Shown in pieces: positions 36,765 to 45,802 of a DNA stretch of 51,727 bases. The notes below the pieces were generated by a model. That model made no database searches, was not told where the DNA came from, and was given only the letters and a program-made list of their open reading frames with translations. How positions within the stretch are numbered: position 1 is the stretch's first letter; each line of letters begins with the position of its first letter. The position numbers were made by a program, and so were the translations under genes. The stretch is from assembly GCA_900318065.1 (NCBI GenBank), contig ONIY01000014.1:1-51727 (forward strand). The letters are read 5' to 3'. This DNA is from an uncultured Prevotellaceae bacterium. Lineage in GTDB: Bacteria; Bacteroidota; Bacteroidia; Bacteroidales; Muribaculaceae.

Positions 36765-38297
36765 ATGAAATCTTTAAGAAGTATATCAATTGCTCTCGCC
36801 GTGCTTGTTGCAGTGGTGGCGGGTGCTCAGGATGCCCCCAAGCGTGAGTTCCGCGGAGCGTGGATGCACATCATTGGCCAGGGGCAGTATGCCCGCATGA
36901 CTCCCGGCGAGACGCAGGACTACCTGCGCGATCAGCTCGACAAACTTGATAAGGCGGGAGTGAATGCCATCATATGGCAGGTGCGGCCGCAGGCCGATGC
37001 CGCCTATGTGAGCGACCTCGAACCCTGGTCGCGATGGCTCACTGGCGAGGCAGGCAAGGCGCCCAATCCCGTGTGGGACCCACTTCAGTTCATGATTGAC
37101 GAGTGCCACAGCCGTGGCATGGAGCTGCACGCCTGGATAAATCCCTATCGCGTGACCAGCGGCGAGAGCGACAAGCCCGCCCCTGGACACATCTACTACC
37201 AGCATCCGGAGTGGTTCCTGCGGTATGCCGACGGCAAAATCTATTTCGACCCCGCATTGCCCGAGAGCCGCGACTTCATCAACCTGGTGGTACGCGACAT
37301 GATTACGCGCTACGACGTTGATGCCATCCACATGGACGACTATTTCTATCCCTATCCCGTGAAGGGTGTGGACTTCCCCGACACTGCCTCGTTTGCCCGC
37401 TACGGCAAGGGCTGGGGCGACAAGGGCGACTGGCGCCGCCACAACGTGGACATGCTCATTGAGCAGCTGCACGCCACCATCCAGGCCACGAAGCCCTGGG
37501 TGAGGCTGGGCATCAGTCCGTTTGGAATCTGGCGCAACAAGCGCAGCGACCGCAACGGCAGCGAGACCAGCGGGCTGGAGTGCTACGATGCGCTCTATGC
37601 CGACTGCCCCAAGTGGACGGCAATGGGCTGGGTCGACTACATGGTGCCGCAGCTGTACTGGGAACTCGAGCACAAGGCGGCGAGCGACCTCGTGCTGAGC
37701 TACTGGTGGAACGACCACGCCAACGGTCGCCACATGTACTATGGCCAGGCGGTGCGCAACGTGATGGACCACCGCGACATCCCCGACACGCTGAATCCCA
37801 CCCAGCTCAACCACAAGATTGAGCTCATGCGCTCGTTGCCCAACGTGCACGGCGTGACCTGGTGGCCAGGCTACTCGGTTACCGAGAACTACAAGGGAGT
37901 GCTCGACTCGCTCAAGAATAACCAGATGAGGACCAGGGCGTTGTGCCCTGCGGTGACGTGGATCGACAGCATTGCGCCTGCGCCAGTGAGCAATCTGCGA
38001 TTTGACAAGCAAAAGCTCGAGACGGTGCTCTCGTGGGACGCTCCCGCCACTGCCGACCCCATGCAGCAAGCGGTGCGCTATGTAGTGTATGCCTTCCGTG
38101 AGGGCGACCCAATCGACACAAGTAAGGCGAGGGCGATAATCAGGGTGACCAATAGCACCTCGATAACCGTTTCCACACTAAATATTCCCAAGAAACAGAA
38201 GATGGCGCGGCCACCAGGCACCACCTATGTGGTCACTGCCCTAGACCGCTGCAACAACGAGAGCGAGGTTAGCAACCCAGTGACCGTGAGGTTCTAA
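36765..38297 (+). CDS. GHL10-family glycoside hydrolase-like protein (DigH type)
   Basis: 510 residues with a signal peptide ending VVAGAQDA. The glycosyl hydrolase-like 10 barrel covers about 25-345: REFRGAWMHIIGQGQYARMT, AGVNAIIWQVRPQADAAYVS, GMELHAWINPYRVTSG, YDVDAIHMDDYFYPYP (the DD pair is the likely acid region), RLGISPFGIWRNKRSD and VDYMVPQLYWELEHKAAS. A fibronectin type III-like C-terminal domain follows (about 405-510: VSNLRFDKQKLETVLSWDAP). E. coli DigH cleaves denuded peptidoglycan glycan strands, so a similar periplasmic or lipoprotein role is plausible. Its 3' end overlaps the convergent pseudouridine synthase gene by 29 bp. Confidence 0.88.
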   Translation: MKSLRSISIALAVLVAVVAGAQDAPKREFRGAWMHIIGQGQYARMTPGETQDYLRDQLDKLDKAGVNAIIWQVRPQADAAYVSDLEPWSRWLTGEAGKAPNPVWDPLQFMIDECHSRGMELHAWINPYRVTSGESDKPAPGHIYYQHPEWFLRYADGKIYFDPALPESRDFINLVVRDMITRYDVDAIHMDDYFYPYPVKGVDFPDTASFARYGKGWGDKGDWRRHNVDMLIEQLHATIQATKPWVRLGISPFGIWRNKRSDRNGSETSGLECYDALYADCPKWTAMGWVDYMVPQLYWELEHKAASDLVLSYWWNDHANGRHMYYGQAVRNVMDHRDIPDTLNPTQLNHKIELMRSLPNVHGVTWWPGYSVTENYKGVLDSLKNNQMRTRALCPAVTWIDSIAPAPVSNLRFDKQKLETVLSWDAPATADPMQQAVRYVVYAFREGDPIDTSKARAIIRVTNSTSITVSTLNIPKKQKMARPPGTTYVVTALDRCNNESEVSNPVTVRF

Positions 38298-39954
38298 GGT
38301 GCATTCGCTCGCCTGTGATGGGGTGGGTGAAGTTTATTGACTGTGCATGGAGGCACAGGCGCGGAGCGGCGGTGCCGTAGAGCATGTCGCCCACGATGGG
38401 GCAATGCAGGCCCTGGGGGTGTGAGGCATGCACGCGCAACTGGTGGGTGCGGCCCGTGAGGGGCTTGAATTCTACCAGCGTGCGGTTGCCACGATGCTCA
38501 AGCACACGATATTGAGTGACTGCCCGCTTGCCGTGCTCGTAATCGACCACCTGGCGCGGACGGTCGTCGAGGTCGGGGCGCAATGGCAGGTCGATAATTC
38601 CTTTTTCTTTCAGTGGTTTGCCATCGAGCAGGGCGATGTAGGTCTTGCTTACGGTGCGCTGCTCAAACTGCTGTCGCAGAGCACTTTGTGCCTCTTTGCT
38701 TTTGGCAAAGACCACCAGTCCGCTCGTCGCCTGGTCAAGACGGTGGACCTCTAAGGCGCTTGCGGCGCGGGGCGCGGGGATGGGGGATTGGGGATCGGGG
38801 TCTTTTGCGCCTGCGGCGCGGAGCATTTTGCTCACAATCTCCAGTGCCGAGGTGGCGTTCTTGTCCTTGCCGGGCACGGTGAGCATCCCTGCTGGCTTGT
38901 CAACGACAATTAGCCACTGGTCCTCGTAGACAACTTTCAGTTGCTCGTTGCTGGCTGTGGCGAGCGGATTATCCTCAACGTCAAGGCCTTGCATCATGAA
39001 CTCGAGCAAAGGCAGGCACTTGCTGTGGCAGGCAGGGTAGTAGTGGCCGTGGTGGCGCACCTCGCCCTGTGGCGACTGTCCCACCCAGAACTCTGCCATG
39101 CACACGGGCGTGTAGCCATGCAGGAAGGTATATTGCAGCAGCTTGGGGGCGCAGCACTCGCCGGTGCCGCCTGGTGGCAATCGATGGAGGCGATGCTCGA
39201 AGATAGTTGCGACATCGCTGCTCTCGCCGCGCGCGTTGCGCACCACAAAGAGCTTGAACAGCTGACGTTGCAGCGTCTCGCTCATGGTGCGTCGCTTGGC
39301 TTTCAGAGCGTTGATTGTTGTCTGCAGGTCATTGAGCCGTTGTGTTATTCTCTCTATTTCCAAGCGGTGGCGCTTCTTGAGCCGGCGCAGCTCGGCTTTC
39401 ATGAACTGGCTCTCCTTGATGAGCGCGGCCTCTTGCTCGGCAGTGATTTCGCCATCACTGCGCCGCTTGTCGCGCTGTGATTTAGCGCTTTCCATGGCAT
39501 GGCGCATCGTCGTTTCCTCAAGTTCATGCCGCGCCATTGTCGTGTCGAGAAGATTGTCAAGTTCCTTCTTCGTGGGCGAACACTCAAGCGCCTCGATGCG
39601 GTGGTTGATCTCGGTGATCTGTGCCTCGCCAGTGCGGAAAAGACCCTGAGGCTCAAGCAGGTTGTAGATGTGCGGCACAAAATAGGGATTGTTGCCGTTG
39701 TGGGCAAGATTTCCCGAGTAGGCGGCGAGATATCCCAGCCTGCCGTCCTCATCCTTCACCACCAGCACGCCCAGCATCTTGCCGGCAAGGAGTTCGTCGC
39801 GCCACAGCTCCTGGCTCAGGGCATAGTCCATCACCTCGGCCGCCGCCACCTTGCACAGCTCATGCGGCACATAGTGGAACGGAAAAGTGAACCGCGCCGG
39901 CAGCTCCACGCCACCCACGTCATGCAAGAACCTATGTAACTTCTCATCGCCCAT
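38269..39954 (-). CDS. RluA-family pseudouridine synthase with long N-terminal extension
   Basis: 561 residues. The C-terminal ~220 are the RluA catalytic domain: VVYEDQWLIVVDKPAGMLTV, HRLDQATSGLVVFAKSKEAQ (catalytic Asp, about residue 405), SKTYIALLDG and PLTGRTHQLRVHASHPQGLH. The N-terminal half has a folded segment (LLAGKMLGVLVVKDEDGRLG) and a long charged coiled coil at about 135-225, a known arrangement in Bacteroidales enzymes that probably recognises the RNA substrate. Target rRNA or tRNA site unknown. Residues between LRAAGA and ASALEVHRLD are encoded by tandem-repeat-like sequence (38755-38819), an apparent in-frame insertion near the active site. Promoter 39966-39997. Confidence 0.88.
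   Translation of the reverse strand: MGDEKLHRFLHDVGGVELPARFTFPFHYVPHELCKVAAAEVMDYALSQELWRDELLAGKMLGVLVVKDEDGRLGYLAAYSGNLAHNGNNPYFVPHIYNLLEPQGLFRTGEAQITEINHRIEALECSPTKKELDNLLDTTMARHELEETTMRHAMESAKSQRDKRRSDGEITAEQEAALIKESQFMKAELRRLKKRHRLEIERITQRLNDLQTTINALKAKRRTMSETLQRQLFKLFVVRNARGESSDVATIFEHRLHRLPPGGTGECCAPKLLQYTFLHGYTPVCMAEFWVGQSPQGEVRHHGHYYPACHSKCLPLLEFMMQGLDVEDNPLATASNEQLKVVYEDQWLIVVDKPAGMLTVPGKDKNATSALEIVSKMLRAAGAKDPDPQSPIPAPRAASALEVHRLDQATSGLVVFAKSKEAQSALRQQFEQRTVSKTYIALLDGKPLKEKGIIDLPLRPDLDDRPRQVVDYEHGKRAVTQYRVLEHRGNRTLVEFKPLTGRTHQLRVHASHPQGLHCPIVGDMLYGTAAPRLCLHAQSINFTHPITGERMHLRTSRSLGC
38755..38819. repeat. GGGGATN heptamers and GCGCCTGCGGCGC palindrome inside coding sequence
   Basis: Three GGGGATN units plus GGGGTCT (38776-38803) lie between GCGCTTGCGGCGC (38756-38768) and TTGCGCCTGCGGCGC (38805-38819). 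The same 15-mer and the same heptamer family stand together in the non-coding tract 18897-18967. Confidence 0.82.
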
Positions 39955-39965
39955 AATCGCAAGCG

Positions 39966-39997
39966 CAAAAGTACAAAGAAAATCCTAGTGATGCAAG
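39966..39997 (-). promoter_or_regulatory. Promoter of the RluA-family gene
   Basis: Minus strand: CTTG (39994-39997), 20 nt, TACTTTTG (39966-39973), 11 nt before the ATG at 39954. Confidence 0.65.
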
Positions 39998-40005
39998 ATA
40001 GGTAA

Positions 40006-40548
40006 GTACAAAGTGCAGAGTGGAGAGTTAAGTACAAAGTGCAGAGTGGAGAGTGGAGAGTAGAGAGTGGAGAGTGCAGAGTGGAGAGTGCAGAGTGGAG
40101 AGTGCAGAGTAGAGAGTGCAGAGTAGAGAGGAGGTGGAACGGTTAGATTGACTCGCTTGACTCACTTGACTCACTGGATGGGTGGAAGGTGGAACGTGGA
40201 AGGTGGAACGGCGGTGAGAGAACGATACTCTCGCAAAGTTGCACCTATCGGTGTCGCAAAGCCTGCTTGCGCAGGAGTTTTTAATAGATTGAAGATAGAT
40301 GATAGGATTCACTTGATTCACTTGACTCACCTGACTCTCTGACTCCTGTGGGCAACGTGCCGCTTCCCAAAGTGAAGATTTGCTCTTATGTAATTTATAA
40401 TCTCGTCCCATCGGTAGCAAAAGTAAAGGAAACAAAACGACCGGCACAACATTAAAAGAATAGAGGGCGAAGGACTAAGGACAAAGGACTAAGTGTGAAG
40501 TACAAAGTACAAAGTACAAAGGAAGAAGTACAAGGGACGAAGGAGTAA
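40006..40548. repeat. 600-bp gene-free region filled with 7- and 9-nt tandem words
   Basis: Blocks: about 17 heptamers of GTRSARA type (40006-40129), nonamers CTTGACTCA (40147-40173), four GTGGAAS heptamers (40182-40209), nonamers GATTCACTT / GACTCACCT (40306-40332) and RAAGGAC / GTACAAA / GGASKAA heptamers (40469-40548). Between 40210 and 40305 and between 40349 and 40468 no further structure or gene is evident. The region separates the pseudouridine synthase gene from the CRISPR locus. Confidence 0.82.
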
Positions 40549-40557
40549 TACACCAAC

Positions 40558-40640
40558 AAAAAAGAACGAGGCCCAAAGGTCCCGCTCTTGATGTTTTCAC
40601 AACGGAAATAAATCCTTATTGTGAATTGCTTCAAATTTGT
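40558..40640 (-). ncRNA. tracrRNA
   Basis: Minus-strand RNA of about 83 nt, divergent from cas9. The 5' part (40619-40639) contains AAATTTGAAGCAATTCACAA, which pairs with the 5' end of the CRISPR repeat read from the minus strand (GTTGTGAATTGCTTTCAAAT); the duplex has one bulged U and one G-U wobble. Next come a small nexus-like stem (GGA/TCC, about 40605-40616), a TGT-GAAA-ACA hairpin, and a terminator (40564-40587) followed by six U. Start inferred from the promoter at 40645-40676. It pairs with pre-crRNA so RNase III can cut, and anchors the guide in Cas9. Confidence 0.9.
40564..40587 (-). terminator. tracrRNA terminator
   Basis: GAGCGGGACC / GGCCTCGTTC with loop TTTG on the minus strand, including two G-U wobbles that would be A-C mismatches on plus, then six T (40558-40563). 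This fixes the RNA strand. Confidence 0.88.
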
Positions 40641-40644
40641 TCTG

Positions 40645-40676
40645 CAAATTTAGTTCAAAATAATTAATTCAACAAA
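40645..40676 (-). promoter_or_regulatory. tracrRNA promoter
   Basis: Minus strand: TTTG (40673-40676), 20 nt, TAAATTTG (40645-40652), a perfect Bacteroidetes promoter; transcription should start about 5-8 nt downstream, right at the anti-repeat. Confidence 0.85.
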
Positions 40677-40715
40677 TTTATTAGGCAAAAAAATCCTATT
40701 TCCAATATTTTTGCT

Positions 40716-40723
40716 TAAATTTG
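40716..40723 (+). promoter_or_regulatory. -7 box for the cas9-cas1-cas2 operon
   Basis: TAAATTTG, 49 nt before the cas9 ATG; no clear TTTG at -33, so a weaker promoter than that of tracrRNA is likely. Confidence 0.45.
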
Positions 40724-40772
40724 CAGAAAATAGGAATTAATTAAATTGCAAATAATAAAAAGATATTACAAT

Positions 40773-43700
40773 ATGAAGAAAGTATTAGGTTTAGATTTAG
40801 GAACTAGCAGCATAGGTTGGGCTGTAGTTAATCAAGCAGAGAATACCGATGAAAAAAGCAGTATTGTCAAACTGGGAGTAAGGGTAAATCCTTTAACGGT
40901 AGACGAAAAAGGAAACTTCGAGAAGGGAAAAAGTATTACAACTACCGCCGACCGCACTCTCAAGCGTGGCATGCGTCGCAACCTGCAACGCTACAAGCAG
41001 CGTCGTGACAAATTAAAAGACCTTCTTATCAATAACAACATAATTTCAAAGACAACCAAGCTGAGTGAAGACGGCATGGGTTCAACTTATCAGACACTTG
41101 AGTTGCGTGCAAAAGCCGCAAAAGAGGAAATTTCTCTTGAAGAGCTGGGCCGAGTACTACTCATAATCAATAAAAAGCGTGGTTACAAGAGCAATCGCAA
41201 GGCAAGCAATGAAGAAGAAGGCGAGCTCATTGACGGCATGGCTGTTGCACGCGAGCTTTACAGAAAAGGCATCACACCAGGTGAATATGTTTATGAACTG
41301 CTAAAGTCTCAAAAGCGCTATAAGCCGTCATTCTATCGCTCTGATTTACAAGCCGAACTAGAAACCGTATGGAACAAGCAGGCTGAGTATTATCCCACCC
41401 TGCTTGATAGCGAGACAAGACGAAAAATAGAAGGCAAGGGCAAAACCGACACAAGGAAATTGTTCTATGCGGCCCACAATATAAGTGCTGCCGAAGAGAA
41501 AGACCGCAAGTTGCGTCAAATCACCTATTATCAATGGCGTGCATTGGCAGCTAAGTCGAGAATAGAACCTGAGCAACTCGTTACCGTCTTGAGCGAGATA
41601 AACGGCGATATTGCAGCCTCTAGTGGATATCTAGGTGCAATAGGTGACCATAGCAAGGAGCTTGAAATCAATCACCTTACCGTGGGCGAATACCTGTTTA
41701 ATATAATCAAGGAGAATCCCCACAATAGCCTGAAAAATATTGTCTTTTACCGCAATGATTACATTCACGAGTTCAACACGATATGGGAAACACAGTCAAG
41801 ATTCCATAAGGAACTCACGCCCGAGTTGAAGGAAAAGATAGCCAATGAGACGATATTCTTCCAGCGCAGGCTTAAATCGCAAAAGGGACTGATTTCTTTC
41901 TGCGAACTTGAGGGAAAAGAGATTACCGTTGGAGGTAAAAAAGTTATGACAGGTTCCAGAGTATGCCCCAAGAGTTCCCCTCTGTTTCAAGAATTCAAGA
42001 TATGGCAAGACCTGAACAACCTGTTGCTTGAGGACAAGACCACCAGGAATGGCGACAAGATACTATTGACTATAAAGCAGAAACAGCGGCTCTATAAAGA
42101 ATTGTATTGCACTAAGGAATTGTCGGCAAAAGATGCCATTAAAGTGCTGGGGCTCAATGATAAGGAATATGGTCTTAACTTCAAGAAGCTGCAAGGCAAT
42201 ATAACTCAAGTCACACTATTCAATGCCTACAAGAGCATAGTTGAGATGACAGGTCACGATGTCGAGAAATTTGACAAAATGGATGCCGAGAACAAGCTGC
42301 ATCTTGTTACCGCAGTCTTAGAAATGCTTGGAGCAAGAACCGATTTCTTGACATTTGACCCAGGCAAAAATGCCGATGAGATGCAACAGAATGCCATGTT
42401 CAAGTTGTGGCACTTGCTCTATTCCTATGAGGACGATAACACCCCCACAGGCAATGGCAAACTAGTAGATCATATCGCAGAGTTGACAGAATTGCCTCAT
42501 GAATATGCCTCGCTCTTAGCTCGAGTGACCTTTGTTCAAGACTTTGGCTCATTGAGCACCAAGGCAATGATGAAAATCTTGCCTTATATGAAAAATGAGG
42601 GCATGATATATTCTGATGCCTGTCAAGCTGCAGGATACAACCATTCCAAGCAATCGTTAACCAAGGAGGAGAAAGAACTCAGGGAACTTGAGAAGCACCT
42701 TGAAGTGCTCCCCAAGAACAGCCTAAGAAATCCCGTGGTAGAGAAGATTCTCAACCAGATGATTCATGTGGTGAATGGTTGCATTGATGAGTTTGGTGAT
42801 TTTGATGAAATTCACATTGAGATGGCTCGTGAGCTCAAGCAAAGCCAAAAGCAACGTGAAGCGACCACTAAGCATATCAATGACAAGAACCGCGAAGTTG
42901 AAAAGATCAAGCAAATATTGAAAGAATCCCCCTTCAACATTCCTAATCCGAGCCGTAATGATGTGCTTCGATATCAGCTCTATGAAGAGTTGGCACCTAA
43001 TGGCTTTAAGACCTTGTATTCCAATACCTACATCAGCAAGGAAAAACTATTTAGTCGTGAATTTGACATTGAGCACATTATTCCTCAGGCCAAAGTGTTT
43101 GACGACTCTTATTCCAACAAGACACTTGAGTCTCGTCAGGTGAACATTGAGAAGTCAAGCATGACAGCCATCGACTATGTGAAGATGAAAGGCGGTGATG
43201 CAGCAGTAGAAGATTACCTCAAGCGCATAGAGTTCCTAAAGAAAGATGGAACACGCAAGAAATATGACAATCTCACAACCACCGAAGACAAGATTAAGAA
43301 TGACTTCTTGAATCGTGACTTGAGCGACTCTCAATACATTGCTCGCAAGGCCAAGGAGTTGTTGCTGAAAGTGTCACGTGATGTTATTGCGACAACTGGC
43401 TCAATCACCGCTCGCCTGCGTGAAGACTGGCAACTTGTTGATGTGATGAAAGAGTTGAACTGGGAAAAATATGACAAGCTGGGTATGACTACCGTGGAGC
43501 GCAACCGTGATGGCCATGAAGTGCGTCGCATCACAGGATGGACAAAGCGTAACGACCATCGCCACCATGCCATGGATGCACTAACTATAGCATTTACTCG
43601 ACATTCCCACATCCAGTATCTCAACAACCTGAATGCCAAAGACGATGGCGAGAAAAAAGACTCCAATATCTATGGCATCGAAAAGAAAGAGCTACTTCAA

Positions 43701-44879
43701 AACCGTCGTTTTGTGCCACCCATCCCTTTAGATGAATTTAGAGCCCAGGCGTTAAATAGCCTTGAAAACATTCTGGTTTCGATGAAAGCCAAGAACAAAG
43801 TTGTCACCAAGAATGTGAACAAGCCCAAAGGCGCAAAACCACAAAACACATTAACGCCACGCGGACAACTGCACAATGAGACCGTCTATGGACAGCGTCA
43901 TCGCTATTCCACCCGTGAAGAGAAAGTGGGCGCTTCATTCACTGCCGAGAAGATCAACAGCGTGTGCCGCAAGGCCTATCGTGATGCTCTCATGCGTAGG
44001 CTTCAAGAAAACGGTGGAGATCCCAAGAAAGCTTTTACTGGCAAAAACTCATTGTCAAAGAATCCATTATATGTTGACGAGCACCACATGGTAAAAGTTC
44101 CTGAAAGAGTGAAGACCGTAGTTCTTGAAACCTACTATACAATAAGAAAACCTATCAATAAAGACTTGAAGATTGACAAGGTAGTTGATGAGGGAATCAA
44201 GCGCATCTTGCAAGCAAGACTGGCTGAAATGGGCGATGCAACCAAGGCCTTCTCCAATCTTGACGAGAATCCCATATGGCTCAACAAGGAGAAAGGTATT
44301 GCAATAAAAAGTGTCACAATAAAGGGAGTGAATGTGGCAACTCCACTACGCCCCAAGCGCGACAAGAATGGCGACATTATAGTTGGCGATGATGGAAATA
44401 TTATCCTCACCAACTTTGTGAGCACATCCAACAACCATCACATAGCAATCTTCGAAGACAGTGATGGTAACTTGCAAGAGCATGTGGTATCGCTTTATGA
44501 AGCAACGGCAAGGAAAAACCGCGACTTGCCTGTGGTTGACCGAGATTATAACAAGGAGCTGGGATGGAAATTCCTCTTCACAATGAAGCAGAATGAGTAC
44601 TTTGTTTTCCCTGACGAGGAAACAGGTTTTGATCCCAGCGACATGGATTTAACTAACCCAGTGAACTTTAGCCTAATAAGTCCACATCTTTTCAGGGTGC
44701 AGAAACTTTCTACATGCAACTATGTGTTCAGGCATCATCTAGAAACAAATGTGGAGGAAGAAAAAGTTCTTAGAAATACTACATGGAAAAGAATTCAAAC
44801 CACTAATTATTTACGGGGTATCGTTAAAGTCCGTGTAAATCACATTGGTCAAATCGTTAAGGTGGGTGAGTACTTATGA
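40773..44879 (+). CDS. cas9: Cas9 endonuclease, type II-C
   Basis: 1368 residues from ATG 40773 (MKKVLGLDLGTSSIGWAV), placing RuvC-I Asp at residue 8; a TTG 27 nt upstream is not needed. Arg-rich bridge helix TLKRGMRRNLQRYKQRRDKL follows. RuvC-II: EIHIEMARELKQSQKQR (Glu 683). HNH: FDIEHIIPQAKVFDDSYSNK (His 768). RuvC-III: RNDHRHHAMDALTIAF (His 932, Asp 935). All catalytic residues are intact, so it should cut both DNA strands. The size is large for type II-C in general but usual for Bacteroidetes members. No csn2 or cas4 accompanies it. It overlaps cas1 by 4 nt. PAM cannot be read from the window. Confidence 0.98.
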   Translation: MKKVLGLDLGTSSIGWAVVNQAENTDEKSSIVKLGVRVNPLTVDEKGNFEKGKSITTTADRTLKRGMRRNLQRYKQRRDKLKDLLINNNIISKTTKLSEDGMGSTYQTLELRAKAAKEEISLEELGRVLLIINKKRGYKSNRKASNEEEGELIDGMAVARELYRKGITPGEYVYELLKSQKRYKPSFYRSDLQAELETVWNKQAEYYPTLLDSETRRKIEGKGKTDTRKLFYAAHNISAAEEKDRKLRQITYYQWRALAAKSRIEPEQLVTVLSEINGDIAASSGYLGAIGDHSKELEINHLTVGEYLFNIIKENPHNSLKNIVFYRNDYIHEFNTIWETQSRFHKELTPELKEKIANETIFFQRRLKSQKGLISFCELEGKEITVGGKKVMTGSRVCPKSSPLFQEFKIWQDLNNLLLEDKTTRNGDKILLTIKQKQRLYKELYCTKELSAKDAIKVLGLNDKEYGLNFKKLQGNITQVTLFNAYKSIVEMTGHDVEKFDKMDAENKLHLVTAVLEMLGARTDFLTFDPGKNADEMQQNAMFKLWHLLYSYEDDNTPTGNGKLVDHIAELTELPHEYASLLARVTFVQDFGSLSTKAMMKILPYMKNEGMIYSDACQAAGYNHSKQSLTKEEKELRELEKHLEVLPKNSLRNPVVEKILNQMIHVVNGCIDEFGDFDEIHIEMARELKQSQKQREATTKHINDKNREVEKIKQILKESPFNIPNPSRNDVLRYQLYEELAPNGFKTLYSNTYISKEKLFSREFDIEHIIPQAKVFDDSYSNKTLESRQVNIEKSSMTAIDYVKMKGGDAAVEDYLKRIEFLKKDGTRKKYDNLTTTEDKIKNDFLNRDLSDSQYIARKAKELLLKVSRDVIATTGSITARLREDWQLVDVMKELNWEKYDKLGMTTVERNRDGHEVRRITGWTKRNDHRHHAMDALTIAFTRHSHIQYLNNLNAKDDGEKKDSNIYGIEKKELLQNRRFVPPIPLDEFRAQALNSLENILVSMKAKNKVVTKNVNKPKGAKPQNTLTPRGQLHNETVYGQRHRYSTREEKVGASFTAEKINSVCRKAYRDALMRRLQENGGDPKKAFTGKNSLSKNPLYVDEHHMVKVPERVKTVVLETYYTIRKPINKDLKIDKVVDEGIKRILQARLAEMGDATKAFSNLDENPIWLNKEKGIAIKSVTIKGVNVATPLRPKRDKNGDIIVGDDGNIILTNFVSTSNNHHIAIFEDSDGNLQEHVVSLYEATARKNRDLPVVDRDYNKELGWKFLFTMKQNEYFVFPDEETGFDPSDMDLTNPVNFSLISPHLFRVQKLSTCNYVFRHHLETNVEEEKVLRNTTWKRIQTTNYLRGIVKVRVNHIGQIVKVGEYL

Positions 44880-45787
44880 TTAAGCGCACGTTATACTTTG
44901 GCAATCCAGCCTATCTGAGCATGAAGAATGCTCAGATGGTGCTGCGCTTGCCTGGTAAAGATGGTGAGGAAGAACAAATTCGCACATTTCCCATCGAGGA
45001 CCTTGGCGTTGTGATTCTTGACCACAAGCAGATTACCATAACACAAGGACTGATGGAGCGGCTGCTTGAGAATAACTGTGCTGTAATTACTTGCGACTCT
45101 ACCCACATGCCCAGCGGTCTGCTTTTGCCTCTTGATGGTCACTCCCGCCAGAGCGAGCGTTTCAAGGCACAACTGGCATGCAGCAAGCCATTAAAAAAGA
45201 ACTTGTGGCAACAGACAGTGCAGGCCAAGATTGCCAATCAGGCATCGGCACTTGAAAAGTGTGTTCCTGGTTGCAAGACCGGAAACATGAGAGCGTGGGT
45301 CGAGGAAGTGCGCAGTGACGACAACATGAACCTTGAGGGCCGTGCGGCAGTCTACTACTGGAGCAACTTCTTTCCAGAGATAAAAGACTTCAAGCGTAAT
45401 CGTGAAGGTTTCTTCCCCAACAACTTGCTTAACTACGGCTACGCCATCTTGCGAGGGGTGATAGCACGCAACCTGGTGGGGTCGGGGTTGTTGCCAACCA
45501 TGGGAATTCATCACCGCAGCAATTATAATGCCTATTGCCTTGCCGATGATATTATGGAACCTTATCGCCCGTTTGTTGATGTGCATGTGAAGCATGTTAT
45601 GAAACACAGTGATGACCCATGGGAGTTGTCGCCAGCCGTTAAACGCGAGCTGCTAACAATTCCTACCCTTGACGTGAAGATTGATGGCAAGCGACGGCCA
45701 CTGATGATTGCTGCCGAGATGACAACTGCATCACTAGCACGATGTTTTACGGGTGAATCTCGAAAGATTTCTTACCCATATTTTTAA
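44876..45787 (+). CDS. cas1: Cas1 integrase, type II
   Basis: 303 residues. Starts at the ATG overlapping the cas9 stop (ATGA). N-terminal beta domain (RTLYFGNPAYLSMKNAQMVL, IEDLGVVILDHKQITITQGL), then the helical catalytic domain: NLEGRAAVYYW (metal-binding Glu 154), MGIHHRSNYNAYCLADDIME (His 212/213 and Asp 224/225) and PYRPFVDVHV. With Cas2 it inserts new spacers at the array end. All metal-binding positions appear present, so adaptation is probably competent. Confidence 0.97.
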   Translation: MIKRTLYFGNPAYLSMKNAQMVLRLPGKDGEEEQIRTFPIEDLGVVILDHKQITITQGLMERLLENNCAVITCDSTHMPSGLLLPLDGHSRQSERFKAQLACSKPLKKNLWQQTVQAKIANQASALEKCVPGCKTGNMRAWVEEVRSDDNMNLEGRAAVYYWSNFFPEIKDFKRNREGFFPNNLLNYGYAILRGVIARNLVGSGLLPTMGIHHRSNYNAYCLADDIMEPYRPFVDVHVKHVMKHSDDPWELSPAVKRELLTIPTLDVKIDGKRRPLMIAAEMTTASLARCFTGESRKISYPYF

Positions 45788-45802
45788 GAAAGTTTAACGG
45801 TG

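Noticed and set aside
40619-40745. tracrRNA on the plus strand
   Set aside because: The part of the repeat that would have to pair next is absent and no terminator precedes cas9; promoter, wobble pairs and U-run all support the minus strand.
40746-40772. TTG start giving a Cas9 nine residues longer
   Set aside because: Cas9 proteins begin a few residues before the RuvC-I Asp; ATG 40773 gives MKKVLGLDLG.
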